In this document: positions 29,650 through 38,111 of the stretch, piece after piece
Position numbering within the stretch: the first letter of the stretch is position 1
How the letters are laid out: every line of letters begins with the position of its first letter
Origin: Archaeoglobaceae archaeon
Lineage (GTDB): Archaea; Halobacteriota; Archaeoglobi; Archaeoglobales; Archaeoglobaceae
Length of the DNA stretch: 43,034 bases
Reading direction: 5' to 3'
Assembly (NCBI GenBank): GCA_030153385.1
Contig: JASKJN010000007.1
Location: 1-43,034, forward strand
Program-made: the position numbers and the translations under genes
The notes under the pieces: generated by a model
The model's database searches: none
Seen by the model: the letters and a program-made list of their open reading frames with translations, nothing else
What the model was told of the DNA's origin: nothing

Positions 29650-30390
29650 ATGCAGGCAGTAATTCTCGCCGCTGGGAGGGGGAGCAGATTGGGGCATCAT
29701 ACAGCGGATATTCCAAAGTGTATGCTTAGAGTTGGCAGAAAAACAATAATAGAGCATGCTATCGAAACTCTATCAAGCAAGGGAGTTAGAAGGTTTGTCA
29801 TCGTTACCGGACACAAGGGGAGAAAGCTTCGGGAGTTCTTGTTGCAAAGGTTCGATCTCGACATTACTTTTGTTCATAACCACGTTTATCGTGAGACTAA
29901 CAACATATACAGTTTTTATCTCGGAATAAAGGATGTTTATGACGACATTTACCTTCTGAATTCCGACGTTTTCTTCCATCCGGAGATATTCGAGAGTCTG
30001 CATAGCTCCGGTGATAACTTTTTGCTCGTGGTCGATGACTACAAGCAGTTGGGCGAGGAGGGAATGAAGGTCATTGCAGAAGGCTCAAGGGTTTTAAGGA
30101 TCAGCAAGAGAATTCCACCTGAAAAGGCAGATGGAGAATACATCGGAATTGCGAAGATCCCTAAGAATGCACTTGAAATGCTTAAAGATTGCACGGAAGA
30201 GGTTATTGAGGAAAAGGGTGGAGGAGTTTTCTACGAGGATGCAATCCAGAGAATGATCGACCATGGTCATGAAATTTCCTACGTCTCAACCAAGGGACTG
30301 CCATGGGTGGAGGTCGACTTTCCGCACGAGCTATTGATTGCTAAAAGAATTTACAGAAGCTTCAGGAGGCTACATTATAACCATAGGTAG
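29650..30390 (+). CDS. Sugar/polyol-phosphate nucleotidyltransferase
   Basis: MQAVILAAGRGSRLGHHTADIPKCMLRVGRKTIIEHAIETL; LLNSDVFFHPE. Confidence 0.92.
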   Translation: MQAVILAAGRGSRLGHHTADIPKCMLRVGRKTIIEHAIETLSSKGVRRFVIVTGHKGRKLREFLLQRFDLDITFVHNHVYRETNNIYSFYLGIKDVYDDIYLLNSDVFFHPEIFESLHSSGDNFLLVVDDYKQLGEEGMKVIAEGSRVLRISKRIPPEKADGEYIGIAKIPKNALEMLKDCTEEVIEEKGGGVFYEDAIQRMIDHGHEISYVSTKGLPWVEVDFPHELLIAKRIYRSFRRLHYNHR

Positions 30391-30397
30391 AAAAAAA

Positions 30398-31102
30398 TTA
30401 AAGAGACTTTATAACTCCCTCTCCTTTAACGTTCACATCACCTACCCATCCCTTTTCCGTCTTTTTGAAAGTTGGCAGAAGTTCGAAGCTTCCCTTGATC
30501 CTTATCTCACCGCCACGCATGTCTCCGCCGACGAAACCACAAGAACCATGAATTTCTATTACACCCGCTCGCATCTCTGTGCCCACGAAGTCTCCAGCAT
30601 TGCCCTTGATCACGATTTCGCCTCCATTCATTTTCTCTCCAATGTAGTTTCCAGCATTTCCCTCGATCAGAATCTTCCCAGCGGTCATTCCGACCGCATC
30701 TCCGTAGTAAGCACAACCTACGAGATTTCCCGCGTTGCCCTTCACGATTATCTCTCCACCGGCCATCTCTATGCCGAGCCAGTCATCCGCGTTGCCCTCA
30801 ACAATTATTCTGCCCCCCTTCATGAATGCTCCGCAGTTTGCTCCGACGCTCCCTTTTACGAGTATTTCTCCATCAACCATCCTTGCTCCAATCCACTTAA
30901 CTCTGCTGAAATCACCATCAAGGACTAGTTTCTTCTCTTCGCCAATCTTTTCAACTTCAAAAAGCTCTCCAAGCTCAACAACGCGATTGCCATAGTAAAT
31001 CTTGAACTTCTTCACTTCTTCGACACTTTTGGTGGCAAGCTCAGGCGTCAGCTCCGCCTCAACGCATACCTCGAAATACTTTTTTGGCTTTATCACTATC
31101 AT
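30398..31102 (-). CDS. fwdC: Formylmethanofuran dehydrogenase subunit C
   Basis: Gly-rich beta-helix repeats GGEIIVKGNAGNLVG, GGEIVIKGNAGDFVG; true start MIVIKPKKYFEV overlaps fwdA stop. Confidence 0.95.
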   Translation of the reverse strand: MIVIKPKKYFEVCVEAELTPELATKSVEEVKKFKIYYGNRVVELGELFEVEKIGEEKKLVLDGDFSRVKWIGARMVDGEILVKGSVGANCGAFMKGGRIIVEGNADDWLGIEMAGGEIIVKGNAGNLVGCAYYGDAVGMTAGKILIEGNAGNYIGEKMNGGEIVIKGNAGDFVGTEMRAGVIEIHGSCGFVGGDMRGGEIRIKGSFELLPTFKKTEKGWVGDVNVKGEGVIKSL

Positions 31103-32781
31103 CAGACCACCTCCAGCCTTTCTGGTTTCCTTATCCATCTTTCCTCAACACCATAATTTCCAAGCTGGACGCTGTAGTACTGGAAGTAGTCCTTTACGTC
31201 TTTCATCACCGCTTCTATGTCTGCTTTCTTCCTCGCATCAACCCAGAACGTTCTGCCGAAGACCTCATTAACGATCTCTCCATTCTTAGAAATGATTTCT
31301 CCCGCTTTGATCGTGTACTCTGCAACCTTAAACGCCTTGTAGACTTTCTCGAAATCCCTTGAAGTGTCAGTTTCCAGAGGATTCAGGTTGTATATCGCTA
31401 TATCCGCATCAGCACCTATGCCGAGATGCCCTTTATTTTCGAGCCCGAGAATCCTTGCTGGAAGACTTCTGGTCATGTGTATTACTTCGTAAAGCGTCTT
31501 TTCCACATCTATGCTTGCCAGGCCTGTAGCCTTCTGCACATAAGCATTAACCCTGCTCAGCTCTCCCTCCCTCATTTTCTTGCTCATCAGCATTGCCATC
31601 ACGTAGGGATACTCAGTAAATGGCCCGCCGTTCGGATAATCCGTTGTCAAGGCGACTTTATTGCTGTCCACAAGCAGGCCGAGTTCAAGACCAATTGCCC
31701 ACTGCAAGGCGTGGACTGGATTGTTTGGCAAGTAGACGAGGGGCACTATGCCCGCTCCCGTCTCAACTTCCGTGTCCTTGTTGCTCCACCTCGCACCCGT
31801 TAGCTTGTGCAAGGTGAACTGGAATGGTGCATCGCCGGTCATCGCGGTCGCATGGCCGAAGATCGGTTGACCCATATCGATAGTCACGTTGTCCATCGAA
31901 TTAACGACTTTGGCAATCTCAGCAGCACCGCTTGCAGCGTCTCTCCAGCTACTACCCGCGTATGCATTGAACTGCACATGCGTCACGTGAAGGACCTGCC
32001 TCTTACTGTTGCTGAATCCCTTCGCAAGCTTTATTGACTCAATCGTAGTCTGGAAATTGCCAGGAACACCGAGATTGTTGCAGTGCAGGTGCACAGAATG
32101 AGGCAGACCGAGTTCTTCGTTCGCCTTTATAAGCATCGTTATTATCTCTCTCGGAGTGACATTGAATCCCGGAACCTGATCATCGAGGCTTTTAACATTC
32201 CCGCCATACATCCAAGCTTCAACACCGCCGGGGTTAACAACCTTCACACCAAAACCTTTAGTTCTCTCAATTGCCCATGCAATCAAAGCCTTCAGCTTCT
32301 CTATGTTCTTCTCCTCAATGCATTTGAAGACAAGATGCCAGTTGCCGAAAACAGGCAACGCTCCCTTGTCGATCATTGGAATCGCGTCCAACTCTTCATG
32401 TGTGTGCAGGGCTCCAACTGGAGGCTGTGCAGCCTCAAAACTCGTTGTATAGCCCATCTTCGCATATTCGTAGCCAATGGCTGGAGCTGTAAGCAGGACT
32501 CTGCCTACTGTTGCTCTGAATTTTCCAGCGATGTTCCTTACAACCCTCATCTCCTCAGGTCTCATCGTTCTGCCAGTGTTGATCTTGCTTCCAGCAATGT
32601 GAGCGTGCATGTCGACTCCGCCAGCCACGACAAGTTTACCACTTGCGTCGATAACCTTGCACTCTTCCTTCTTCACTTCCTTTTCGGAAACAATTTTGCC
32701 GTTCTTGACAAATATGTCCATCTTTTCCGCTTTGATCTTGTTTTTAGGATCTACAACAATTCCGTTCTTTATCCAGAGCAT
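31102..32781 (-). CDS. fwdA: Formylmethanofuran dehydrogenase subunit A
   Basis: AGGVDMHAHIAGSKINTGRTMRPEE, TTSFEAAQPPV, LTTDYPNGGPFTEYP. Confidence 0.98.
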   Translation of the reverse strand: MLWIKNGIVVDPKNKIKAEKMDIFVKNGKIVSEKEVKKEECKVIDASGKLVVAGGVDMHAHIAGSKINTGRTMRPEEMRVVRNIAGKFRATVGRVLLTAPAIGYEYAKMGYTTSFEAAQPPVGALHTHEELDAIPMIDKGALPVFGNWHLVFKCIEEKNIEKLKALIAWAIERTKGFGVKVVNPGGVEAWMYGGNVKSLDDQVPGFNVTPREIITMLIKANEELGLPHSVHLHCNNLGVPGNFQTTIESIKLAKGFSNSKRQVLHVTHVQFNAYAGSSWRDAASGAAEIAKVVNSMDNVTIDMGQPIFGHATAMTGDAPFQFTLHKLTGARWSNKDTEVETGAGIVPLVYLPNNPVHALQWAIGLELGLLVDSNKVALTTDYPNGGPFTEYPYVMAMLMSKKMREGELSRVNAYVQKATGLASIDVEKTLYEVIHMTRSLPARILGLENKGHLGIGADADIAIYNLNPLETDTSRDFEKVYKAFKVAEYTIKAGEIISKNGEIVNEVFGRTFWVDARKKADIEAVMKDVKDYFQYYSVQLGNYGVEERWIRKPERLEVV

Positions 32782-32785
32782 TCTT

Positions 32786-34051
32786 TCACCCCTTCAGCTT
32801 TTCAACTCTCTTTAAAAGTTCCTCAAGAATCTTCTCGTCTGTCCAGTAGTTGGTTTCAAGGATCTTCTTTAGCCTGAGCGGTATGCCATCCATTCTATAA
32901 GCAGTTCCCTCAGCTTCAATTCCATAGACTGCTGACGGAATAACGACTTTTGCAAGCAATGTTGTCATGTTCGGGAATGGATCGATCTGGATCACGGGAA
33001 TCTGCTTGAGATGTTTCACTGCAACCGCCGGGAAATGCGCAGCTGGATCTGAGGCAACGATCAATGCTGCATCGCAGTCTTTTCTCTTCAGAACCTCCAC
33101 AGCTGAAAACTCTGCGGGAGAGAACCTCGGATACCCCCTGCTGAAGTCTATCGCATACTGATATCCTGCTTCCCAGGCGGGAACTTCTCCAGCACCAACT
33201 ACGTTGTAGTGGCCCCTCATCGGCCAGATGACCCAGCGATTTGTTCTGTTTAGCAGTTGGATAAGCTTTATCGCATTCTCAATATTCCTGTCCCTTCCCC
33301 TTGACTGAGTGACGCCCAAGCCATATAAGATCGCGCCATACCTTGCACTCTTCATGAGCTCTGCAAGTTCTATGAGCTTCTCCTTTGGCACACCACCAAC
33401 TTCTGAGGGCAATACATCTGCATTTCCGCTTATTATGGCCCTCAATGCTGAAATAACCGCATAATCGTATCCCGGCTTAATTTGAACGAAAAGATCCGCC
33501 ATCTTCGCGGTCTTTGTTGGACGGACGTCAACTACGACTACCTTTCTTTGTTTTCTATCCTTTACAAGCAACCCTTTAGCTGAGATGCTGTATCTCAGCC
33601 CATGTCTTGGGTGTGCTTCTGCTGGATTTGCCCCCCAGAAGATCACAACATCCGCCCTATTTTTTATAGAACCGAGAGTTGCTCCAGGTAATCCCTCTTC
33701 GATCACAGCCAGTGTGCCCGGCGCATGGCAGACACTTGCACACTGATCGTATACACCCCCAAGCTTTTCCGCAAGTATAACTCCAAGCCTTATAGCTTCA
33801 TTTGCTGTTGAAGCCCAGCCGTAGAGCAAAGGTCTTTTTGCATTCGCAAGAATTTCCGCAGCCTTCTCTATTGCGGTCTCGTAGCTCACTTCCTTTCCGT
33901 CAACCATCGGAGCCTTTATTCTCTCCTTCTCTGAAAACTTACTGCTCCCGAGTCTGCAAAATTTCTTCACTTTTTTCTTTTCAACGTCGAATTCACCATC
34001 ATCACAAACGCTCCCGCAGAATGTGCAAACTACATCCTGAACTACTTGCAT
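32786..34051 (-). CDS. fwdB: Formylmethanofuran dehydrogenase subunit B (Cys, not Sec, at metal-ligand site)
   Basis: VCTFCGSVCDD, DQCASVCHAPGTLAVIEEGLPG, VIFWGANPAEAHPRH. Confidence 0.97.
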   Translation of the reverse strand: MQVVQDVVCTFCGSVCDDGEFDVEKKKVKKFCRLGSSKFSEKERIKAPMVDGKEVSYETAIEKAAEILANAKRPLLYGWASTANEAIRLGVILAEKLGGVYDQCASVCHAPGTLAVIEEGLPGATLGSIKNRADVVIFWGANPAEAHPRHGLRYSISAKGLLVKDRKQRKVVVVDVRPTKTAKMADLFVQIKPGYDYAVISALRAIISGNADVLPSEVGGVPKEKLIELAELMKSARYGAILYGLGVTQSRGRDRNIENAIKLIQLLNRTNRWVIWPMRGHYNVVGAGEVPAWEAGYQYAIDFSRGYPRFSPAEFSAVEVLKRKDCDAALIVASDPAAHFPAVAVKHLKQIPVIQIDPFPNMTTLLAKVVIPSAVYGIEAEGTAYRMDGIPLRLKKILETNYWTDEKILEELLKRVEKLKG

Positions 34052-34420
34052 TTAAATCGCCTCCAGAAGTTCTTTAACCGTCTTAACCTTCTCATCCGTC
34101 TTTTCGATTTTTGCCTTTACTCCCTTAAACTGGGGCATTCCAGTGCCGTCAGTTGCTGGATCGATCACAGCATTCGCATAGGGACCCATTGGGATGAATG
34201 CCATCCCTTTGGGAAGTTCACCCTTCTTAGCAAAAACAACGACTTCGCCGAAGTCTGTAGAAACCCTAACAGCATCTCCTTCTTTTAGTCCAAGCGATTT
34301 GAAGTCTTCCTCGCTAAGCCCCACATAATTCACAGCCCTAAAATACTCCTCGCTCAATTTCTCTTCGACCGTTGCACCCTGATCAAGAGTCCTGCCTGAG
34401 ATCAGCTCAACCACTATCAT
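34052..34420 (-). CDS. fwdD: Formylmethanofuran dehydrogenase subunit D
   Basis: MIVVELISGRTLDQGATVEEK... GLKEGDAVRVSTDFGEVVV... MGPYANAVID; internal ATG at 34420 preferred. Confidence 0.93.
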   Translation of the reverse strand: MIVVELISGRTLDQGATVEEKLSEEYFRAVNYVGLSEEDFKSLGLKEGDAVRVSTDFGEVVVFAKKGELPKGMAFIPMGPYANAVIDPATDGTGMPQFKGVKAKIEKTDEKVKTVKELLEAI

Positions 34421-34427
34421 AGCACCA

Positions 34428-34440
34428 CCAAAATTTTTGG
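34428..34440. promoter_or_regulatory. Palindrome CCAAAATTTTTGG in fwd operon leader
   Basis: 6-bp arms around one central base, 8 nt upstream of the fwdD ATG and downstream of a TATA-like TTATATATAC. Confidence 0.35.
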
Positions 34441-34522
34441 ACAGCGTATGCAAAGGTATATATAAGTGTATCTTTTTTTGTTAGATTGGTGCATGGTGGA
34501 AATCTTTAAATAGTAGAATTTA

Positions 34523-34538
34523 TATGATAATTATCATA
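34523..34538. promoter_or_regulatory. Perfect 16-bp palindrome TATGATAATTATCATA upstream of minD
   Basis: TATGATAA/TTATCATA, downstream of TATA-like CTTTAAATAG, ending about 10 nt before the ATG at 34549. Confidence 0.5.
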
Positions 34539-34548
34539 AGGTGAGCAA

Positions 34549-35337
34549 ATGGCGAGGACGATAACAGTTGCATCCGGAAAGGGTGGGACTGGAAAAACTA
34601 CAATAACAGCTAATCTCGGTATAGCGTTGACGCAATTGGGCTACGATGTAACGATTGTCGATGCAGATATAACAATGGCAAATTTGGAGCTGATGCTCGG
34701 AATGGAGGGTCTTCCTGTCACGCTACAGAACGTTCTTGCGGGAGAGGCGAAGATCGAGGAGGCGGTCTATGTTGGCCCTGGAGGAGTTAAGGTGATTCCC
34801 GCTGGTGTTAGCTTAGAAGGGCTCAGAAAAGCGAATCCAGAAAAACTTGAGGAGGTCCTTACAAGGATAATAGGAAGCACAGACATTCTAATTCTCGACG
34901 CACCCGCAGGACTTGAAAGAAGTGCGATAATCGCCATAGCAGCAGCTCAGGAGCTCCTTCTGATAGTAAATCCAGAAATAGCCTCCATTACAGATGGGCT
35001 AAAAACGAAGATCGTTGCAGAAAGACTTGGCACGAAAACTCTCGGAGCGGTCATAAATAGGCTTACTGGCTGGGGAATTGATATGGCAAAAAGCGAAATC
35101 GAGGCAATTCTCGAAACGAAGGTTATCGGGATCATACCCGAGGATCCAGAGGTCAGAAAGTCTGCAGCATTCGGAAAGCCAGTTCTTCTCAGCGCACCAA
35201 ACTCGCCAGCATCAATAGCAATAAGAGAGCTTGCTTACGCAGTAGCGGGTAAGAAAAAGGAGCTTGCGGCACAGTCTAAAGCCAAAAAAGAGAGTGCTAT
35301 TTCAAAAATGCTTAAGGTATTCAGAAGGAAGAGGTGA
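34549..35337 (+). CDS. minD: MinD-family ATPase with C-terminal basic amphipathic tail
   Basis: [20 protein letters not shown] deviant Walker [26 protein letters not shown]-terminus [12 protein letters not shown]. Confidence 0.94.
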   Translation: MARTITVASGKGGTGKTTITANLGIALTQLGYDVTIVDADITMANLELMLGMEGLPVTLQNVLAGEAKIEEAVYVGPGGVKVIPAGVSLEGLRKANPEKLEEVLTRIIGSTDILILDAPAGLERSAIIAIAAAQELLLIVNPEIASITDGLKTKIVAERLGTKTLGAVINRLTGWGIDMAKSEIEAILETKVIGIIPEDPEVRKSAAFGKPVLLSAPNSPASIAIRELAYAVAGKKKELAAQSKAKKESAISKMLKVFRRKR

Positions 35338-35534
35338 AAGGAATGCTGGATAATCTGATCGGGGTTGGCTTATTAATTCTTCTCGTTATTAGTTTAATAC
35401 TCAACGTAATCCAGCTTGTGAAGATCAGGAATCTGAACAGAGAGCTAAAGGATGTCGGTGCAAGGGTTAGCGTCACCAAAGATGAACTCGCACAGATCAG
35501 GAGAAGACTGGAAAGAATGAAGGGAGAGATTTAG
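35334..35534 (+). CDS. Single-TM coiled-coil microprotein
   Basis: 66 aa; [24 protein letters not shown], then charged coiled coil [32 protein letters not shown]; overlaps the minD stop. Confidence 0.75.
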   Translation: MKGMLDNLIGVGLLILLVISLILNVIQLVKIRNLNRELKDVGARVSVTKDELAQIRRRLERMKGEI

Positions 35535-35608
35535 CTCAAAAGCTGAAATTACAAATTTTTAGCAAAAGGTTTTTCTACTAAAAGCTATAAATTAATTTAG
35601 GTGGTTGT

Positions 35609-35764
35609 ATGAGGCGATTTGACTGGAGGAGATTTAAAAAAAAGGGTCTGAAGAAGGTCTTGAGCAAGGATGAAAAAATGCTTGAAGAAAACGTTAATGA
35701 GCTCAAACCCGAAAAGGGTAAAAGCATAAAGGAAATCTCGAAGGAGGTTTTGCCTGAGGAATGA
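35609..35764 (+). CDS. 51-aa Lys/Glu-rich protein (not in the ORF track)
   Basis: ATG at 35609 reads MRRFDWRRFKKKGLKKVLSKDEKMLEENVNELKPEKGKSIKEISKEVLPEE*; stop overlaps next ATG (ATGA at 35761-35764); GGTGG upstream. Confidence 0.6.
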   Translation: MRRFDWRRFKKKGLKKVLSKDEKMLEENVNELKPEKGKSIKEISKEVLPEE

Positions 35765-35967
35765 AGCTCAAGATAATTTTTATTGGTTTTGGGAAGAAAG
35801 AAGAAGAACTGGAGGTCGAGAAAGGAAAAAGATACTTGGAGATACTGGAAGATTTAAAAATAAACCCTGAAACTGTGGTTCTTTTGAGGGGCTCAACTCC
35901 AGTTCCTGTGGATGAATTTGCAGAAGAGGGAGAGATAACGGTGATAAAAGTGATCTCGGGAGGTTAG
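35761..35967 (+). CDS. MoaD/ThiS/SAMP-like beta-grasp protein with C-terminal Gly-Gly
   Basis: 68 aa ending VDEFAEEGEITVIKVISGG. Confidence 0.88.
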   Translation: MKLKIIFIGFGKKEEELEVEKGKRYLEILEDLKINPETVVLLRGSTPVPVDEFAEEGEITVIKVISGG

Positions 35968-36064
35968 AAAATAACGATTTATTCTTATGTAAATTAATTA
36001 AACATGTAAAAATTTTTCGAAGATGAGGGAAAAGTTTTTATAGATACTATTCTAATAGATAGTG

Positions 36065-36340
36065 ATGCAAAAAGAAGAAGTGCTTGTACTGCATTTGGTG
36101 CTCTTTAACATTAAGAGAATTTTAGAGAATGCGGGTTTGACAAACGGGCATTTTAAAGCCTATGATGCCCTTGGAATAACTCCGGTGCAGGTAAACAGAA
36201 GCAAATCAGACCACAAGAAGGCAGTTTTACTCCTATGTAAGGGAATTTCAGAGGTTTTAAACACAAACAACTCAGAAAAGCTCTTACAGAACCTGAAGCT
36301 GAGAGAAGCATTAGAAACCGCAAAGATCATTGCTCATTGA
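36065..36340 (+). CDS. UPF0058 family protein
   Basis: MQKEEVLVLHLVLFNIKRILE...FKAYDALGITPVQVNRSKSDHKKAVLLLCKGIS. Confidence 0.85.
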   Translation: MQKEEVLVLHLVLFNIKRILENAGLTNGHFKAYDALGITPVQVNRSKSDHKKAVLLLCKGISEVLNTNNSEKLLQNLKLREALETAKIIAH

Positions 36341-36773
36341 ACCTGAGCACCATGTAATAAGCATCTTCGCCATCGCTGTAGTAGTTTGGAATAGTTTCGA
36401 CTATCTTGAATCCAAGCTTCTCGTAAAGCCTCTGGGCAATCGTATTTGAGACCCTAACTTCGAGGGCAATCTCTTTCTTCCCCTTCTCCCTGAGTCTCTC
36501 GATCGCCCTTCTCATCAGATATTCACCAATACCACTACCCCTGAACTCTTTTTTTACAGCAATCGATACGATCTTTCCTCTGAGCGGATCCAAATCCATG
36601 GTTACAACGTATCCGACGATCCTTCTTCCAATATCCGCGACAAAAATATCACTCCCATACGTCAGATAGACATACATGTCGAAAGAGGGATTTCTCGGAT
36701 TGAAGGCCTCTCGGTCTATTTCAAGGACTTCTTTAAAGTCACTCATCGAGTATTCTCTAATTATCACCTGCAC
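36327..36773 (-). CDS. rimI: GNAT N-acetyltransferase, RimI/Ard1-like
   Basis: IVSIAVKKEFRGSGIGEYLMRRAIERL, LEVRVSNTIAQRLYEKLGFKIVETIPNYY. Confidence 0.93.
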   Translation of the reverse strand: MQVIIREYSMSDFKEVLEIDREAFNPRNPSFDMYVYLTYGSDIFVADIGRRIVGYVVTMDLDPLRGKIVSIAVKKEFRGSGIGEYLMRRAIERLREKGKKEIALEVRVSNTIAQRLYEKLGFKIVETIPNYYSDGEDAYYMVLRFNEQ

Positions 36774-36807
36774 AAAAGCTTATACTGTGTAAGAGAATAT
36801 TAAGATA

Positions 36808-37182
36808 ATGCTCCGTCTTGCAGAGTATATTGCTGAGAGATACAAGAAGGTTGCAGAGATCGGTATCGGAAATTACACCGCAGTAGCGGAGTACCTCGCC
36901 TCCAGAGGCTTAAGAGTAATCGCCACGGATGTCAAGGAAGTGCGATCAAAGGTCGATTTTTTCATAGATGACATAAGAAATCCAAAAATACAGCTGTATA
37001 ACGGCGTGGAGCTTTTGTATTCCATACGACCTCCTCCAGAACTTTTTAAATACATTATAGGGCTTGCGGATCGATTGAAAGCTGACTGCATCATCAAACC
37101 GCTATTCGGAGACCATGCTGACGGGAAGCTTGTGAACTACAAGGGTCTGGGATTCTATATATGGAAGAAAAACAGTTTCTAA
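36808..37182 (+). CDS. UPF0146 family protein
   Basis: AEIGIGNYTAVAEYLASRGLRVIATDVKE...DDIRNP...YSIRPPPEL. Confidence 0.88.
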   Translation: MLRLAEYIAERYKKVAEIGIGNYTAVAEYLASRGLRVIATDVKEVRSKVDFFIDDIRNPKIQLYNGVELLYSIRPPPELFKYIIGLADRLKADCIIKPLFGDHADGKLVNYKGLGFYIWKKNSF

Positions 37183-38111
37183 TGAAAAAGTTTCTCGAAT
37201 ACTATCGAAAGGCGGATATCGAGATGCCAAAGGAGTTTGAGAAGAGAGAGTTCGCATTCGTCCCATTCGAAGCTCTACCAGAATTTTTCATGCACAGACA
37301 CATTTCTTTCCTCTCAAAGGAAGATTTCAGGAACTATGCAATCAAAAATGTTCCCGCACATGTCTACTACTCCTCTGCGTATTACGAAAACCCCGGAAAG
37401 GAAAATATGGAAGAAAAGGGCTGGATTGGTGCGGATCTAATATTCGACATCGACGCGGATCACCTACCCTTAAAAACAAGCTCGGTTGAGAGAGCGCTTG
37501 AAGCTGCAAAAAGAGAGGTTGAGAAGCTGTTGAAGGTGCTCAAATTGGACTTTGGAGTCAAGGATGTGGAAGTTTACTTCTCTGGTAGCCGTGGATACCA
37601 TGTTCATGTGCTTGATGAAGAGTTTATAACGCTGGAGTCACCGGAAAGAAGGGAAATAATCGACTATTTAACGCTTAACAATCCAAAAATTATTCAAAAA
37701 AGAAAGCTCTTGGATTCGACCATCGCTATAAGGGTTTCAAAATACCTGGAGAAAAAAAAATTAGAGAGAAAAGAAATTTTAAAGGTTCTGAAAAAGCCAG
37801 AAGAAGTTCTCGAAAAGTTCAGAATTTACATCGATGCCCCGGTAACTGCAGACGTTAAAAGGCTCATAAGGATGCCTGGAACCCTTCACGGCAAAACTGG
37901 GCTGAAAGTTGTGAAGGTCGAAGACCTCGAATCCTTTGATCCTTTGAGTGATGCAATTGCATTTGGAGAAGAAAAGATCAAGCTCAGGATTCTTAAAAGG
38001 GTGAAAATTACCATTGGTGGAGAAAAGTTAGATCTGAACGCTGGAGAAAAAGCTGAAGTGCCACTCTTCGCTGGAATCTACTTGCTATGTAGGGGTATCG
38101 CGACACTTTGA
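37161..38111 (+). CDS. priS: DNA primase small (catalytic) subunit
   Basis: REFAFVPF, DLIFDIDADHL (DxD), VEVYFSGSRGYHVHV, RLIRMPGTLHGKTGLKV. Confidence 0.95.
   Translation: MEEKQFLMKKFLEYYRKADIEMPKEFEKREFAFVPFEALPEFFMHRHISFLSKEDFRNYAIKNVPAHVYYSSAYYENPGKENMEEKGWIGADLIFDIDADHLPLKTSSVERALEAAKREVEKLLKVLKLDFGVKDVEVYFSGSRGYHVHVLDEEFITLESPERREIIDYLTLNNPKIIQKRKLLDSTIAIRVSKYLEKKKLERKEILKVLKKPEEVLEKFRIYIDAPVTADVKRLIRMPGTLHGKTGLKVVKVEDLESFDPLSDAIAFGEEKIKLRILKRVKITIGGEKLDLNAGEKAEVPLFAGIYLLCRGIATL

Noticed and set aside
30338-30928. 196-aa plus-strand ORF opposite fwdC
   Set aside because: Antisense to a well-supported fwdC; composition reflects the repetitive beta-helix codons on the other strand.
32083-32877. 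264-aa plus-strand ORF opposite fwdA
   Set aside because: Antisense shadow of fwdA; no recognisable domain.
32786-34051. Selenocysteine version of FwdB
   Set aside because: The relevant position reads Cys (SVCHAPGT) with no in-frame TGA.
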